A DNA stretch of 64,000 bases from Halobacteriales archaeon YIM A00010. GTDB taxonomy: Archaea; Halobacteriota; Halobacteria; Halobacteriales; Haloarculaceae. A program made the position numbers and the translations under genes. Positions 9,253 to 17,381 of this stretch are shown piece after piece. The notes beneath the pieces are model-generated. The model searched no databases and was not told the DNA's origin. It saw only the letters and a program-made list of their open reading frames with translations. Each line of letters starts with the position of its first letter. Positions within the stretch are counted from its first letter, which is position 1. The DNA is taken from the NCBI GenBank assembly GCA_025041175.1, contig JAKCFJ010000002.1, positions 955,754 to 1,019,753 on the forward strand, written 5' to 3'.

Positions 9253-9690
9253 TCATGTCGATTCGGTTCCGCGGGCTCGCCATGCTACTCCAAGGCCCAC
9301 CACCAGTATGACCACGATGACCACGTGATAGACGATGTCCGGGACAGTGCGGGGACCGACACCAACGACGATCGTCCAGCCCCCGACGAGCGTCCCCAAT
9401 AGCGCGAACGCCTGCACGCCCGCGGCAATGGAAAACATCGAGCGCGGACGAACCCAGGTTATCGCCAAGCCAATGAGTAGAACCATACCGATTACACCTT
9501 CGGCGATCATCGCCTCTCGATGTGCATATCCCTGGATGAGTATCCCTGCGTGAATCATGGCGGCGAGGAGGAACGATATGCCCTCCATGCCCAGCACCGC
9601 GCGCATCGTCCGCTTCAGAGGGATTCCCTCTTTCCATCCGGCTTGATCATTCGGTCGATTCTCCGACGGTTCGATAGTCGATGGTTCCAT
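9253..9690 (-). CDS. Four-helix hypothetical membrane protein
   Basis: 145 aa. A hydrophilic N-terminus of about 25 residues is followed by four hydrophobic segments (about residues 30-52, 60-78, 88-108 and 116-136). Start ATG at 9690, with the shared palindromic element 48 nt upstream. It has no recognised catalytic motif. It lies between the unknown 317-aa protein and the ABC-2 pair, in the same direction as both. Confidence 0.75.
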   Translation of the reverse strand: MEPSTIEPSENRPNDQAGWKEGIPLKRTMRAVLGMEGISFLLAAMIHAGILIQGYAHREAMIAEGVIGMVLLIGLAITWVRPRSMFSIAAGVQAFALLGTLVGGWTIVVGVGPRTVPDIVYHVVIVVILVVGLGVAWRARGTEST

Positions 9691-9718
9691 AGAACATCAA
9701 ACGAGGGTAGTCATAGTG

Positions 9719-9740
9719 ACCGTTGTGTCGAACATGTTCG
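9719..9740 (-). promoter_or_regulatory. Shared palindromic promoter element, site 2
   Basis: A perfect 12-bp palindrome CGAACATGTTCG at 9729-9740. Its 10-mer begins 48 nt upstream of the ATG at 9690. The downstream TATA-like half is weak here (ACACAACGGT). Confidence 0.8.
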
Positions 9741-9820
9741 ACGACTGCCGACGATCGACGAAACGGATCCGAACCGACCTCCACGAACTATGGAATGAAC
9801 GAGTCACCGCAGCCAACCGT

Positions 9821-10657
9821 CTACTGGACGGCCGCACTCGATGCGCGATTGAGGACGTACACGGCCATCCCACCGAGTACAATATCGAGCGCGCCGAGGA
9901 CGACGAGCGACGGGACAATGACGCCCCAGTCCCAGCCGGACAGCATGATCGCCCGGGCGGCGTTCACTCCATACGTGGTCGGGTTGACCGAACTTACCAC
10001 TTGGAGCCAACCTGGGAGTGCGTCCATTGGAACGAACGCTGTGCTTGCAAACAGTAAAGGTAGCTGCACGAGGTTCGTCACGATGCCCGTCACACGGGTG
10101 CTACCAGTCACGACACCGAGGATGTTCGAGAACGCCATGAACCACACCGAGAACACGAGCGCCACGCCGAGAATGCCAACGACACCAAGCAGACCAGTCG
10201 TCACCGGTGCGCCAGCCACATACCCGAGACCCAACATAATCAGGGTTGGCACCACGATCAACAGGATATCAGAGAGCACTTTCCCACTGAACACGGCCGT
10301 GCGACTCATCGGCGAGACGAGTGTCTTCTCGAACATCCCGGTCTCGATATCCTGGACGAATCCGGTCCCCGAGCCAGCCGCCGTGATCAGCGCGACGAGG
10401 ATGACGATCGCCGGGACGAGATACGCCACGTAGTCACCACCCGGGACGGCTTGCCCCGCAAGCTGGCCAAACACTTGGCTGAACAGCACGAGGAAGATGA
10501 GTGGCTCCACCAGTGCGAAGACGAGAACGAACGGCTCGCGCAGCTTCTTCAGGTTCCAGCGCAGGAGGTTCGTCCAGATATCACCGAGAATACCGTTGCC
10601 TGTGGTTTTCTCAGGGGACTGATCGAGTTCATTTTCAGGTTGTGTGGTTGTCGTCAT
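9821..10657 (-). CDS. ABC-2 type transporter permease (DrrB-like)
   Basis: Membrane subunit of a second ABC-2 exporter, 278 aa with six hydrophobic segments after a hydrophilic N-terminus of about 45 residues. The loop FVQDIETGMFEKTLVSPMSR is characteristic of the DrrB group. Start ATG at 10657 overlaps the ATPase stop by 4 nt. Substrate unknown; DrrAB-type pumps export drugs, lipids or other hydrophobic compounds. Confidence 0.92.
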   Translation of the reverse strand: MTTTTQPENELDQSPEKTTGNGILGDIWTNLLRWNLKKLREPFVLVFALVEPLIFLVLFSQVFGQLAGQAVPGGDYVAYLVPAIVILVALITAAGSGTGFVQDIETGMFEKTLVSPMSRTAVFSGKVLSDILLIVVPTLIMLGLGYVAGAPVTTGLLGVVGILGVALVFSVWFMAFSNILGVVTGSTRVTGIVTNLVQLPLLFASTAFVPMDALPGWLQVVSSVNPTTYGVNAARAIMLSGWDWGVIVPSLVVLGALDIVLGGMAVYVLNRASSAAVQ

Positions 10658-11721
10658 TGTCGTGTCTCTATGTGGTGGTCAGTCGAGCGAACCGCTTCGT
10701 CCCCAGCGTCGTCGACCGACTCGCCCGTCAGTGAGAGGAACACATCGTCGAGTGTCGGTGAGCGAATGTTGAACCCGGTGATCGTGACGCCTGCCTCCGA
10801 GAGCCCCACGAGGAGGTCGGTTCCAATCTGGCGGGCACGGGTAGACGTCACGCTCAGTCCGTCCTCTGTCGGTTGGACAGTCTCGATCTCATCTGGAGCT
10901 ATCACCTCGGAAGCCTCGATAGCTGCTTGAGCGTGTTCGACAGCCGTGTCGCTCGGATCGGCGAGCGTAATTTCGAGAACATCGCCGCCGACCTGTGATT
11001 TGAGGTCGGTGGGCGAGCCGCTGGCGACGATCTCCCCGTCGAGAATGACCGCGAGATCCGAACAGAGCGCGTCGGCTTCCTCCAGATACTGGGTGGTGAG
11101 GAAGATGGTCGTTCCCTGTCGGTTGATCGCGCGGAAGTACTCCCAGAGACGGGTGCGGGCCGCTGGATCGAGCCCGGTCGTCGGTTCATCGAGAAAGACG
11201 ATCGGGGGCTGATGGACCAGCGTCATTGCCGCGTCAAGACGCTTTTTCTGTCCGCCGGAAAGCGTCCCCGCACGGTCGTCTGCCTTGGCACTGAGTCCGA
11301 CGAGGTCGAGAAGATCATCGATCCGGGTCCCACGCTCGGCGGGCGGGACGCCGTAGGCACGGCAGGCGAAGCGGAGGTCCTCGCGGACTGTGAGTGCCGG
11401 GTCGATACTCGTCTCCTGGGCCATATAGCCGATCGACTCACGAACAGCGTTGGACTCCGTAAGAGCGTCATATCCGTTGACGGTGATCTGCCCGGTCGTC
11501 GGCTGGAGCAGCGTCGTGAGCATCTTGATTGTCGTGGTCTTACCTGCACCGTTCGCCCCGAGAAAGCCGAAGACTTCACCAGTTGGGATCTCGAGGCTGA
11601 TGTCCGTCACTGCCTCGGTCCCGTTCGAATATGTCAACCCGAGGTTGGTCGCTTCGATGGCCAACGCTCGGGTGTGGTCGTTCTCTGTCGTGCGGTCGTG
11701 GCTCTGCATCGGTGTACCCAT
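10654..11721 (-). CDS. ABC-2 type transporter ATP-binding protein (DrrA-like)
   Basis: ATPase of the exporter, 355 aa. Walker A is GANGAGKTT, the signature is LSGGQKKR and Walker B is IVFLDEPTTGLD. A DrrA-type C-terminal domain follows, with the late motif TLDDVFLSLTG. The ATG at 11721 (MGTPMQSHDR) is preferred over an upstream start at 11793. The longer frame translates the palindromic promoter (as PANIFER), and the element lies 48 nt from 11721. Confidence 0.93.
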   Translation of the reverse strand: MGTPMQSHDRTTENDHTRALAIEATNLGLTYSNGTEAVTDISLEIPTGEVFGFLGANGAGKTTTIKMLTTLLQPTTGQITVNGYDALTESNAVRESIGYMAQETSIDPALTVREDLRFACRAYGVPPAERGTRIDDLLDLVGLSAKADDRAGTLSGGQKKRLDAAMTLVHQPPIVFLDEPTTGLDPAARTRLWEYFRAINRQGTTIFLTTQYLEEADALCSDLAVILDGEIVASGSPTDLKSQVGGDVLEITLADPSDTAVEHAQAAIEASEVIAPDEIETVQPTEDGLSVTSTRARQIGTDLLVGLSEAGVTITGFNIRSPTLDDVFLSLTGESVDDAGDEAVRSTDHHIETRQ

Positions 11722-11749
11722 GTCGCTCAGTACGAGGGAACGTACAGTG

Positions 11750-11771
11750 GGTGTTCTCTCGAATATGTTCG
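11750..11771 (-). promoter_or_regulatory. Shared palindromic promoter element, site 3
   Basis: Minus-strand core CGAACATATTCG followed by AGAGAACACC. The 10-mer begins 48 nt upstream of the ATPase start at 11721. Confidence 0.8.
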
Positions 11772-11862
11772 CGGGAGAGCGGATCCCTGTCAACGACTTC
11801 CCAGTCCTCAGAAGCAGAACAAGGAGACAACTGGATGTCCCATCCCTTTGAGGATGTCAAGA

Positions 11863-11884
11863 AGAACATGTTCGAGTGAATATT
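11863..11884 (+). promoter_or_regulatory. Shared palindromic promoter element, site 4
   Basis: Core AGAACATGTTCG followed by AGTGAATATT, one of the two best matches to the full consensus. The 10-mer begins 49 nt upstream of the ATG at 11914. Confidence 0.85.
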
Positions 11885-11913
11885 GGTGTAGCCATCGAGC
11901 CAACTCGGGGGTG

Positions 11914-12687
11914 ATGACGCAGAACGCATCGCATCTACAGGATCGCGTCGTACTGGTGACGGGGAGTACCTCTGGAATCGGGCGAGTGACAGCTATTGCT
12001 TTCGGACGGGAACAGGCTCGGGTGGCGATCACCTATCACTCCAATCGTGATGGCGCAGAGGAAACCGCCGACCGCGTGCGTGAGGCAGGCGGAGAGGCGT
12101 TCGTCGTGCAGTACGATATGACCGATTCCGAGTCGATCGACACAGCGGTGCAGGCGGTAGTTGATCACTGGGGAACGATCACCGTACTCGTGAATAACGC
12201 TGTCCCGTCGGGCTTGACTCCTACTCCAGTCGAGGAACTATCGCTAGAGACGTACCAGCGGATCGTTCATGGCATTCAGGATGGCGTTTTCCACACCGTC
12301 CAAACAGTACTCCCGGCCATGCGGGACGCCGACTGGGGACGGATCATCAACATCTCCTCGAGCTCAGCCGAAATCGGGTCGAGAAACATGGCTCCCTACG
12401 CGACAGCCAAGGCTGGCGTCCACGGCTTGACTCGTGTGCTGGCCACTGAACTCGGCGAGGAAGGGATTCTCTCGAACGTGGTGATGCCAGGCATGGTGCT
12501 CACAGAGAAGAACCTCGAACAGGTACCCCAGTCTGACCGTGAGGCTATCGCAGAGCAGACGCCATCGAAACGTATAACGACACCCGAGGATGTCGCCAAC
12601 CTCGTGGTGTTTCTCGGTTCTACGGCTAACGGAAACATCAACGGAGCCGTCATTCCCGTGACTGGAGGGCTAAACTTACAGCGCTAA
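11914..12687 (+). CDS. Short-chain dehydrogenase/reductase (SDR)
   Basis: NAD(P)-dependent oxidoreductase with a Rossmann fold, 257 aa, the normal length for a classical SDR. It has the TGSTSGIG cofactor motif near residue 16, a VNNA motif, a catalytic-serine region (ISSSSAEIG) and YATAK as the YxxxK catalytic motif. The C-terminal VTGGLNL is typical of 3-oxoacyl-ACP-reductase-like SDRs, but the substrate is unknown. The ATG at 11914 is supported by the palindromic promoter 49 nt upstream. Confidence 0.93.
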   Translation: MTQNASHLQDRVVLVTGSTSGIGRVTAIAFGREQARVAITYHSNRDGAEETADRVREAGGEAFVVQYDMTDSESIDTAVQAVVDHWGTITVLVNNAVPSGLTPTPVEELSLETYQRIVHGIQDGVFHTVQTVLPAMRDADWGRIINISSSSAEIGSRNMAPYATAKAGVHGLTRVLATELGEEGILSNVVMPGMVLTEKNLEQVPQSDREAIAEQTPSKRITTPEDVANLVVFLGSTANGNINGAVIPVTGGLNLQR

Positions 12688-12900
12688 GTAAGCCGGACTC
12701 TGAGGACGGTGTGTTTTGTGGGGTGAAGCAAACTTGAACAAGATGGAATGCCTCTGTACCGAGCAATCTCAGTGTGATGTAGTATCATACTATTCTGGCC
12801 ATCAAATAAGCATTGATACCAATAATATGAGACAAATTAGTCTATCCAGGCAGCTACTGGCTTCTTCGGATAAGCGACAAGATATCGGAATAGGACCGCT

Positions 12901-12922
12901 CGAATATATTCGCGGAAACAGT
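12901..12922 (+). promoter_or_regulatory. Shared palindromic promoter element, site 5
   Basis: A perfect palindrome CGAATATATTCG at 12901-12912 followed by CGGAAACAGT. The 10-mer begins 48 nt upstream of the UspA-like start at 12951. Confidence 0.8.
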
Positions 12923-12950
12923 GGAGGGAGCAGAAATCCATGAATCATTA

Positions 12951-13499
12951 ATGCCGTCGAGTAGAGACCAGCAGCACAACCTACTGTACGAGACTGTCCT
13001 CGTTCTCACAGATGGAAGCAGCCGGGCAAGACGGCTCGCCGAATGGGCGCTCGTCTTCGATGGAGCACCCGGAAACACAGTTCATCGGGTCGATGTCCTC
13101 GACTGCCTCGACTCAGGCGTGGTCATTCAGATCCATAGTGAGAATGTCCAGAACGAGGATGAATACCAAGAACGAACACATACGCGGGCAGCACCCGATA
13201 GCGTGGTGAGTCAGAGTCAGGGACACACCACCACAATCGACGTTCTTCACGGTGTCCCTTCTGAGGCACTTCTCGATTATCTTGAGGGGTACGCAATCGA
13301 CTTCACTATCATGTGCATATGTGACAGTTCGTGTCTCAACCGAACACTCCTCGGGAGGACGTTCGCCCGCGTCAATCAGGCCGCCACCGTTCCGATGATG
13401 ACGATTACCGGGGCACGACCCGCACAACCCTCGGAACAAAATCGGTCACGTTGTGATCAAGAGGAGACATCCACCCGAAACGAGATAGGGTTCATCTAA
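12951..13499 (+). CDS. UspA-family universal stress protein
   Basis: 182 aa. The N-terminal strand and loop YETVLVLTDGSSRARRLAEW is the Usp start (beta strand, Asp-Gly-Ser, helix). The later HGVPSEALLDYLEGYAIDFT and the C-terminal TVPMMTI complete the fold. The usual ATP-binding GxxGx9GS loop is not evident (NRTLLGRTFARVNQAA stands in its place), so it may not bind ATP. The C-terminus carries about 30 extra polar residues. The ATG at 12951 is supported by the palindromic promoter 48 nt upstream. Confidence 0.82.
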   Translation: MPSSRDQQHNLLYETVLVLTDGSSRARRLAEWALVFDGAPGNTVHRVDVLDCLDSGVVIQIHSENVQNEDEYQERTHTRAAPDSVVSQSQGHTTTIDVLHGVPSEALLDYLEGYAIDFTIMCICDSSCLNRTLLGRTFARVNQAATVPMMTITGARPAQPSEQNRSRCDQEETSTRNEIGFI

Positions 13500-13676
13500 C
13501 TGGTCTGCAGTCCAGTCTTGTTGTCCTCGTTGCTCTGGGCTTCGGCTCAGTCAACGTAAGTTGAGGGCAGTCCTCTGTGCCAGATGTAAGATTCCACCAC
13601 CAACGGCGAATTGTGCAAACGAACGCCGAGTGACAGATCGAGACGGGATTCGAGACAGATCGAGGCATTGGGCTGG
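13500..13676. other. Intergenic, no feature seen
   Basis: No convincing gene, repeat or promoter element is seen. Together with the low-confidence frames up to 14208, this is the least well explained stretch of the 8-18 kb cluster. Confidence 0.4.
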
Positions 13677-13994
13677 TTACACTGATCGGCCCTCAGATGT
13701 ACCGAGGACGAGCGTCCCCAGCGCCAGCAGTACCGCCGCGATGTTGCCGATCGGACTCGGAAAGAACTCTCCTGGCAGACTCGGGGCAAGCAAGATCACC
13801 GTTCTCGTAGCGAGGAGCGCGGAGCCAATTCCAATCCGAACTCGGCGCGATTGAAACTGTGCCCAAGGTCTCTGACTCGTCCCCGAGAGCAGTCCATGGC
13901 TACCTTCTTTACTACGGACATCTGCGGATGAGCCTCGATTCCGTGCCGCATTCGCTTGATCCGACTTTTCGGTCTGAACTGCTCGTGATGTCAT
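13677..13994 (-). CDS. Possible small membrane protein downstream of HiPIP
   Basis: 105 aa. The first half is polar and atypical, and the second half holds two hydrophobic segments (ALLATRTVILLAP and IGNIAAVLLALGTLVLG). The ATG at 13994 overlaps the stop of a 68-codon frame (13991-14197), which itself starts 12 nt after the HiPIP stop. This looks like a possible three-gene unit, but neither frame has a recognisable family. One or both may be decayed. Confidence 0.35.
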   Translation of the reverse strand: MTSRAVQTEKSDQANAARNRGSSADVRSKEGSHGLLSGTSQRPWAQFQSRRVRIGIGSALLATRTVILLAPSLPGEFFPSPIGNIAAVLLALGTLVLGTSEGRSV

Positions 13995-14208
13995 GGCTCA
14001 CGCTCCTCTTGCATGTTTCTGTTCCCTCTCTGCTCGCTCCCCGATGACCGCGCCGGTTCGTGCGAGGAGTTCGTACAGGTGTCGGTCATTGAGACCCATA
14101 CAGGTCGAGTGAACGCACACTGGCCGCTACTCATCTGGGTTGCATCGCCGCTCTCAATTCGGCTGCTCGGTGCGACAAGAGCGCGAATGTCATTCACTCT
14201 CGTCCAGT

Positions 14209-14605
14209 TTATCCTTCGGCGTACACGCTACACCAATCGTCGGGTTCGATGTCTCCCTCAACGCGGCTACACGTACCCGCGTTAGTGCCGTCTTCAGGTG
14301 GCGTGAAAAATTGGCAGTTCACACACTGTTGGTTGCCCTTGGGATGGTCCTGATAGTTCATTTCATTTTTCGCTGTCTTGCCGGTGACGCTGCTGAGACA
14401 GCCAGCAACGGAGAGAACGCTTGTGCTCCCCAGCAGTTGAAGGAATCGTCGATGGACAGGTCCTGTGTGAGCCGATTGGGGGTCTCGGGTAGTCTGTGAT
14501 CCGTCGTTGCGGAGTTGCCTCTGTGTGCGTAGCCTTCTCGGCGCGGCTGGACTGTGCTGGTGGGTCGGGCGCGTTCTGTCGCGTATTGGTCTTAGATGAC
14601 TTCAC
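14209..14605 (-). pseudogene. High-potential iron-sulfur protein (HiPIP), frameshifted in the signal region
   Basis: HiPIPs are small periplasmic-type [4Fe-4S] electron carriers. The 3' part encodes HRRFLQLLGSTSVLSVAGC, a Tat lipoprotein signal, and then a mature domain with all four cluster cysteines: QQCVNCQFF, GTC and DDWCSVYAEG. This frame has no start codon and meets a stop at about 14602. The frame beginning with GTG at 14605 (VKSSKTNTRQ) has the palindromic promoter exactly 48 nt upstream but ends at 14363 without reaching the cysteines. The two join if one frameshift lies between about 14530 and 14450. It may be a pseudogene, a sequencing error or recoding. Confidence 0.75.
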
Positions 14606-14633
14606 ACCACAGAGGCGGAGGGAAAGAGACGTG

Positions 14634-14655
14634 TATATTCCCGCTAACGTGTTCG
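14634..14655 (-). promoter_or_regulatory. Shared palindromic promoter element, site 6
   Basis: Minus-strand CGAACACGTTAG followed by CGGGAATATA. The palindrome is imperfect but the TATA-like half is strong. The 10-mer begins 48 nt upstream of the GTG at 14605. Confidence 0.65.
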
Positions 14656-14758
14656 ATGGTGTATTCTTATTGATGTATCTCTCGATTAGAAACGGAATAC
14701 CGGCCTACGAAGACGAGGTCGCCCACTGTTGTCAGCACTCACCGGCGGGCTGCGCTCA

Positions 14759-15199
14759 TCAGAGCCATCCACCGACGAACAACAGCGCAAGGGCGACGAC
14801 ACCCGCCACGGAGAACATCATCACGGCGTCGCTCGTAGCCTGTTCGACACCACCCACTTCAACGCCATTAGTGAGTCGACGACTCGCCACGTTTGTCACG
14901 GCCGAAAGGACGATCCAGAGCCCGACCATCGCCACCACGAGATTTCCACGCGTACTGTTCATGAGTGCGTCGTTCGAATATCCTTGTCCGAGCATGTACA
15001 TGCCGGTCAGGAACATAACGACGGGAGCCACCTTCGAAAACAGGGAAAACCGCCCGGTCATCCAACTGAGTCCGTCCGCTCCGAGACGGCCCTCGCGCGC
15101 CGCCGGAATGACGAGCGCAGCCATGAACACGGTCCAGCCGGCCCAGACACCGGCAGTCATCAGGTGCAGTGTGCGTATGAGGGTATCGACGGTTGCCAT
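14759..15199 (-). CDS. CopD-like membrane protein
   Basis: 146 aa with four hydrophobic segments. It starts MATVDTLIRTLHLMTAGVWA. The HLMTAGVWAGW motif resembles the start of CopD/copper-resistance-D-type and related haem/copper membrane proteins. Start ATG at 15199, with the palindromic element 51 nt upstream. A longer frame starting at 15304 would read through that element. It is divergent from the HTH-10 regulator and shares its promoter region. Function in copper or haem handling is inferred from the fold only. Confidence 0.7.
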   Translation of the reverse strand: MATVDTLIRTLHLMTAGVWAGWTVFMAALVIPAAREGRLGADGLSWMTGRFSLFSKVAPVVMFLTGMYMLGQGYSNDALMNSTRGNLVVAMVGLWIVLSAVTNVASRRLTNGVEVGGVEQATSDAVMMFSVAGVVALALLFVGGWL

Positions 15200-15230
15200 T
15201 GCGTGACAGACAAGGGGAGTATCTACCATG

Positions 15231-15262
15231 GACATTCGCTCGAATATGTTCGCAGGCAAATG
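15231..15262. promoter_or_regulatory. Shared palindromic promoter element, site 7 (bidirectional)
   Basis: A perfect-length palindrome CGAATATGTTCG at 15241-15252 in the middle of a divergent promoter. On the minus strand its 10-mer is 51 nt from the CopD-like start (15199) and is followed by AGCGAATGTC. On the plus strand it is 49 nt from the regulator start (15292). One site can serve both genes, so the regulator would control itself. Confidence 0.85.
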
Positions 15263-15291
15263 GATACCCCCGGCCGTCGAATAATCAGTAT

Positions 15292-15921
15292 ATGCCCAGA
15301 GCACAACTCAAGGCGAAAATTCCCGGTGGGCCAGCTGCCCTCTCGACCGAGTATCCGAACGACGAGTTCCGCATTCTGGCCAGCCATCCCACGGAGGACG
15401 GTTTGTTGGCGATTCTCGAAATCCAGACATCGGACACCACGGCACTCCTTCGAGATCTCGACGAGGCATCCTGGTTGCCCACCTACGAGGTGCTGCATAC
15501 GGATGAACAGACAGTACTGATTCAGTACTCGGTCCCGTTCGTCCCACCACCAGTTCGTGCCCTCCGCGCCTCGGAGAACCTGCCACGGTTTCCCCTCACC
15601 ATTCGAAATGGATGGGTGATTTCGGACATAACCACCTCACACGAACGACTGGCACAGCTCAGAGACGAATTAGATGCCACTGGTCTCACGTACGAAGTCG
15701 TGTCAGTCACCCAGTCAACGGAGCCAACCGACCTCCTGACCGACCGCCAGCGGCGATTCATGACTGAAGCTCTCAAGCATGGGTACTACGATACCCCGCG
15801 CGAGTGTTCACTCACCGACCTCGCGGACGTGCTGGAGGTCAGTAAATCGACCGTGAGTGTCGTACTCCACAACGCCGAAGAGACGATTGTCAAAGAGTTC
15901 TTCGCAGAATCGGTCGAATAG
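15292..15921 (+). CDS. HTH-10 (bacterio-opsin activator-like) transcription regulator
   Basis: 209 aa. The N-terminal 150 residues form a haloarchaeal regulator domain starting MPRAQLKAKIPGG. The C-terminal 55 residues are the HTH-10 domain: LLTDRQRRFMTEALKHGYYD, then SLTDLADVLEVSKSTVSVVL. The order resembles DmsR- and NarO-type regulators of anaerobic genes in haloarchaea, but the single Cys (CSLT) makes a bound Fe-S sensor unlikely. The ATG at 15292 lies 49 nt from the palindromic element. It is the only regulator inside the 8-17.7 kb cluster and the obvious candidate to bind that element. Confidence 0.92.
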   Translation: MPRAQLKAKIPGGPAALSTEYPNDEFRILASHPTEDGLLAILEIQTSDTTALLRDLDEASWLPTYEVLHTDEQTVLIQYSVPFVPPPVRALRASENLPRFPLTIRNGWVISDITTSHERLAQLRDELDATGLTYEVVSVTQSTEPTDLLTDRQRRFMTEALKHGYYDTPRECSLTDLADVLEVSKSTVSVVLHNAEETIVKEFFAESVE

Positions 15922-16041
15922 ACTGAAACCCACATCCACGATGTATCTCACCCGATAGTACCGCAACTGCTTCGATACTCGCGTCATAGTACTGTCTCAC
16001 GGGTCTGGTTCTCGTTCAGTGCCTCGTCTTGCTCGATTGTG

Positions 16042-16063
16042 TGAAGATGTTCGCATGAATAGC
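16042..16063 (+). promoter_or_regulatory. Shared palindromic promoter element, site 8
   Basis: Core TGAAGATGTTCG followed by CATGAATAGC. The 10-mer is 60 nt from the ATG at 16104, the only site clearly off the 48-51 nt spacing. A short leader would explain this. Confidence 0.7.
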
Positions 16064-16103
16064 TACGATACGTGCGCTCCTCTCTTCGACTCGTGGTACA
16101 ATA

Positions 16104-16598
16104 ATGACGGGCGACGAATACGCTCCAACAACACCGACAGCGAAAGAGTACCAAGAGATCGAATCGTCTGTTGAACAGGTCATCGAAACAGTGTCGTCGT
16201 GGCCGCAGATCACGACTGGCGAGGGACGATTCAACGCGACGATCTTCCAACTCGGACAGAGAAAGATTGGACATATCCACGCCCATCCATGGGGGCTGGT
16301 GGATATCAGCTATCCACCACCGCTCCGGGAGCAGTTGCTTGCGGAAAGCCACACGGAAGAACACCACGTGGTTCCGAATCGCGCAACGACCTTTGCTATC
16401 GAAGCCAAGGACGACATCAAGCAGGCAGTCTTCCTGCTTCGAGTCTCCTATTTGTATCACGTAAGTATGCTCGATCAGGCGCCCGATATCGAAGAACTGG
16501 TGGACAATTCTGATATCGATGTGAAGACCGAGATCCAGAAATTGGAACTCAGTGATGAGCTGCGCGCAGTCTTCATTCGGATCGTCAGTTCTGAGTGA
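16104..16598 (+). CDS. DUF5519 / luciferase-fold family protein
   Basis: 164 aa. The conserved features of this family are visible: a GHIHAHPWGLVDISYPPPLR stretch, then LLAESHTEEHHVVPNRATTF, and a final domain where LLRVSYLYH replaces the usual C-terminal helix. The family name comes from a region shared with a eukaryotic luciferase; its role in prokaryotes is not established. Start ATG at 16104. It belongs to the palindrome-controlled cluster. Confidence 0.8.
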   Translation: MTGDEYAPTTPTAKEYQEIESSVEQVIETVSSWPQITTGEGRFNATIFQLGQRKIGHIHAHPWGLVDISYPPPLREQLLAESHTEEHHVVPNRATTFAIEAKDDIKQAVFLLRVSYLYHVSMLDQAPDIEELVDNSDIDVKTEIQKLELSDELRAVFIRIVSSE

Positions 16599-16850
16599 AC
16601 CATCCTCCTCCGAACAAGGAGTTGTCCCGTCGGCTTGTCCTGTAAGAGACTCGGGTGCAATGAGTGATCCGAGCGTTTTTGACCGACAAGGATGTAGATA
16701 TCCCTCCATTGGTTATTAAATCCAATTAATGATGCTATCGAAAATATCTGGTTTGATGAAATGTGATTGAGATAGTAGCGGTTTTACTATCATCAGACTA
16801 TTGTGGTATAGAAAGACAGTAGTTCGGTTCTGCACTAACCCTAGTCGATT

Positions 16851-17183
16851 TCAGGGAGGATTTCGGAGCCGCGATGCACGCTCTTCGAACTCTTCTTCTT
16901 CGATCTCGCCACGCGCGTAGCGCCGACGCAGCACCACGAGTGCCTGATCAGCGTTCGTGCTGTCGTCGTTTTGTCGAGTGAGGAGGTACACGACGACTCC
17001 GATAGAAGCGGCCAGGACGAGTAGCCAGAATAGAGGCCAAAGAAATCCGAATCCCCACCCCCATGCTCCACCATTCCAAGAACCACTTCCCGGGCTCATC
17101 TGAAGTTGCAGTGCGATCGTATTCGTGCCGCTCGCAATTTGATGGACCGATTCCGCGAGCAGGTTCTGGAGTATTCTATTCAC
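16851..17183 (-). CDS. SHOCT-domain membrane protein
   Basis: 110 aa. A hydrophilic N-terminus and a Gly/Trp-rich stretch (GSWNGGAWGWGFGF) precede one strong membrane segment (about residues 47-69). It ends with a SHOCT motif (ALVVLRRRYARGEIEEEEFE). SHOCT segments are short C-terminal oligomerisation modules. The start is the GTG at 17183, supported by the palindromic element exactly 48 nt upstream. Confidence 0.85.
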   Translation of the reverse strand: MNRILQNLLAESVHQIASGTNTIALQLQMSPGSGSWNGGAWGWGFGFLWPLFWLLVLAASIGVVVYLLTRQNDDSTNADQALVVLRRRYARGEIEEEEFEERASRLRNPP

Positions 17184-17211
17184 ATGATCTAGGAGAAGTG
17201 CCTATACCATG

Positions 17212-17233
17212 GCTCTTTACGCGAACATCTTCA
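17212..17233 (-). promoter_or_regulatory. Shared palindromic promoter element, site 9
   Basis: Minus-strand TGAAGATGTTCG followed by CGTAAAGAGC, with the 10-mer 48 nt upstream of the GTG at 17183. Confidence 0.75.
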
Positions 17234-17381
17234 CAGAGGGATCATCCAGATATGCCGTAACACGACATGGGACTCTGGCGATGGTGTGCGAACTGCGAGT
17301 TTTATTTCGTAGCCGATACGGGCAGACTGGGCTTGGGCAGCTGTTTGCTATGATCATGATTCGTGAGAACACATGCCGAGA

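Noticed and set aside
11212..11913. N-terminal extension of the SDR frame
   Set aside because: It lies antisense to the ABC ATPase and crosses the palindromic promoter; ATG 11914 gives a normal SDR N-terminus.
13991..14197. 68-codon frame between HiPIP and the small membrane frame
   Set aside because: Positioned like an operon member but the sequence is polar, has no family signal and may be decayed; not listed as a gene.
14496..15206. 236-codon plus-strand frame opposite the CopD-like gene
   Set aside because: It reads through a regulon promoter (as PANVFDG) and lacks any family signal; the minus-strand protein has proper membrane helices.
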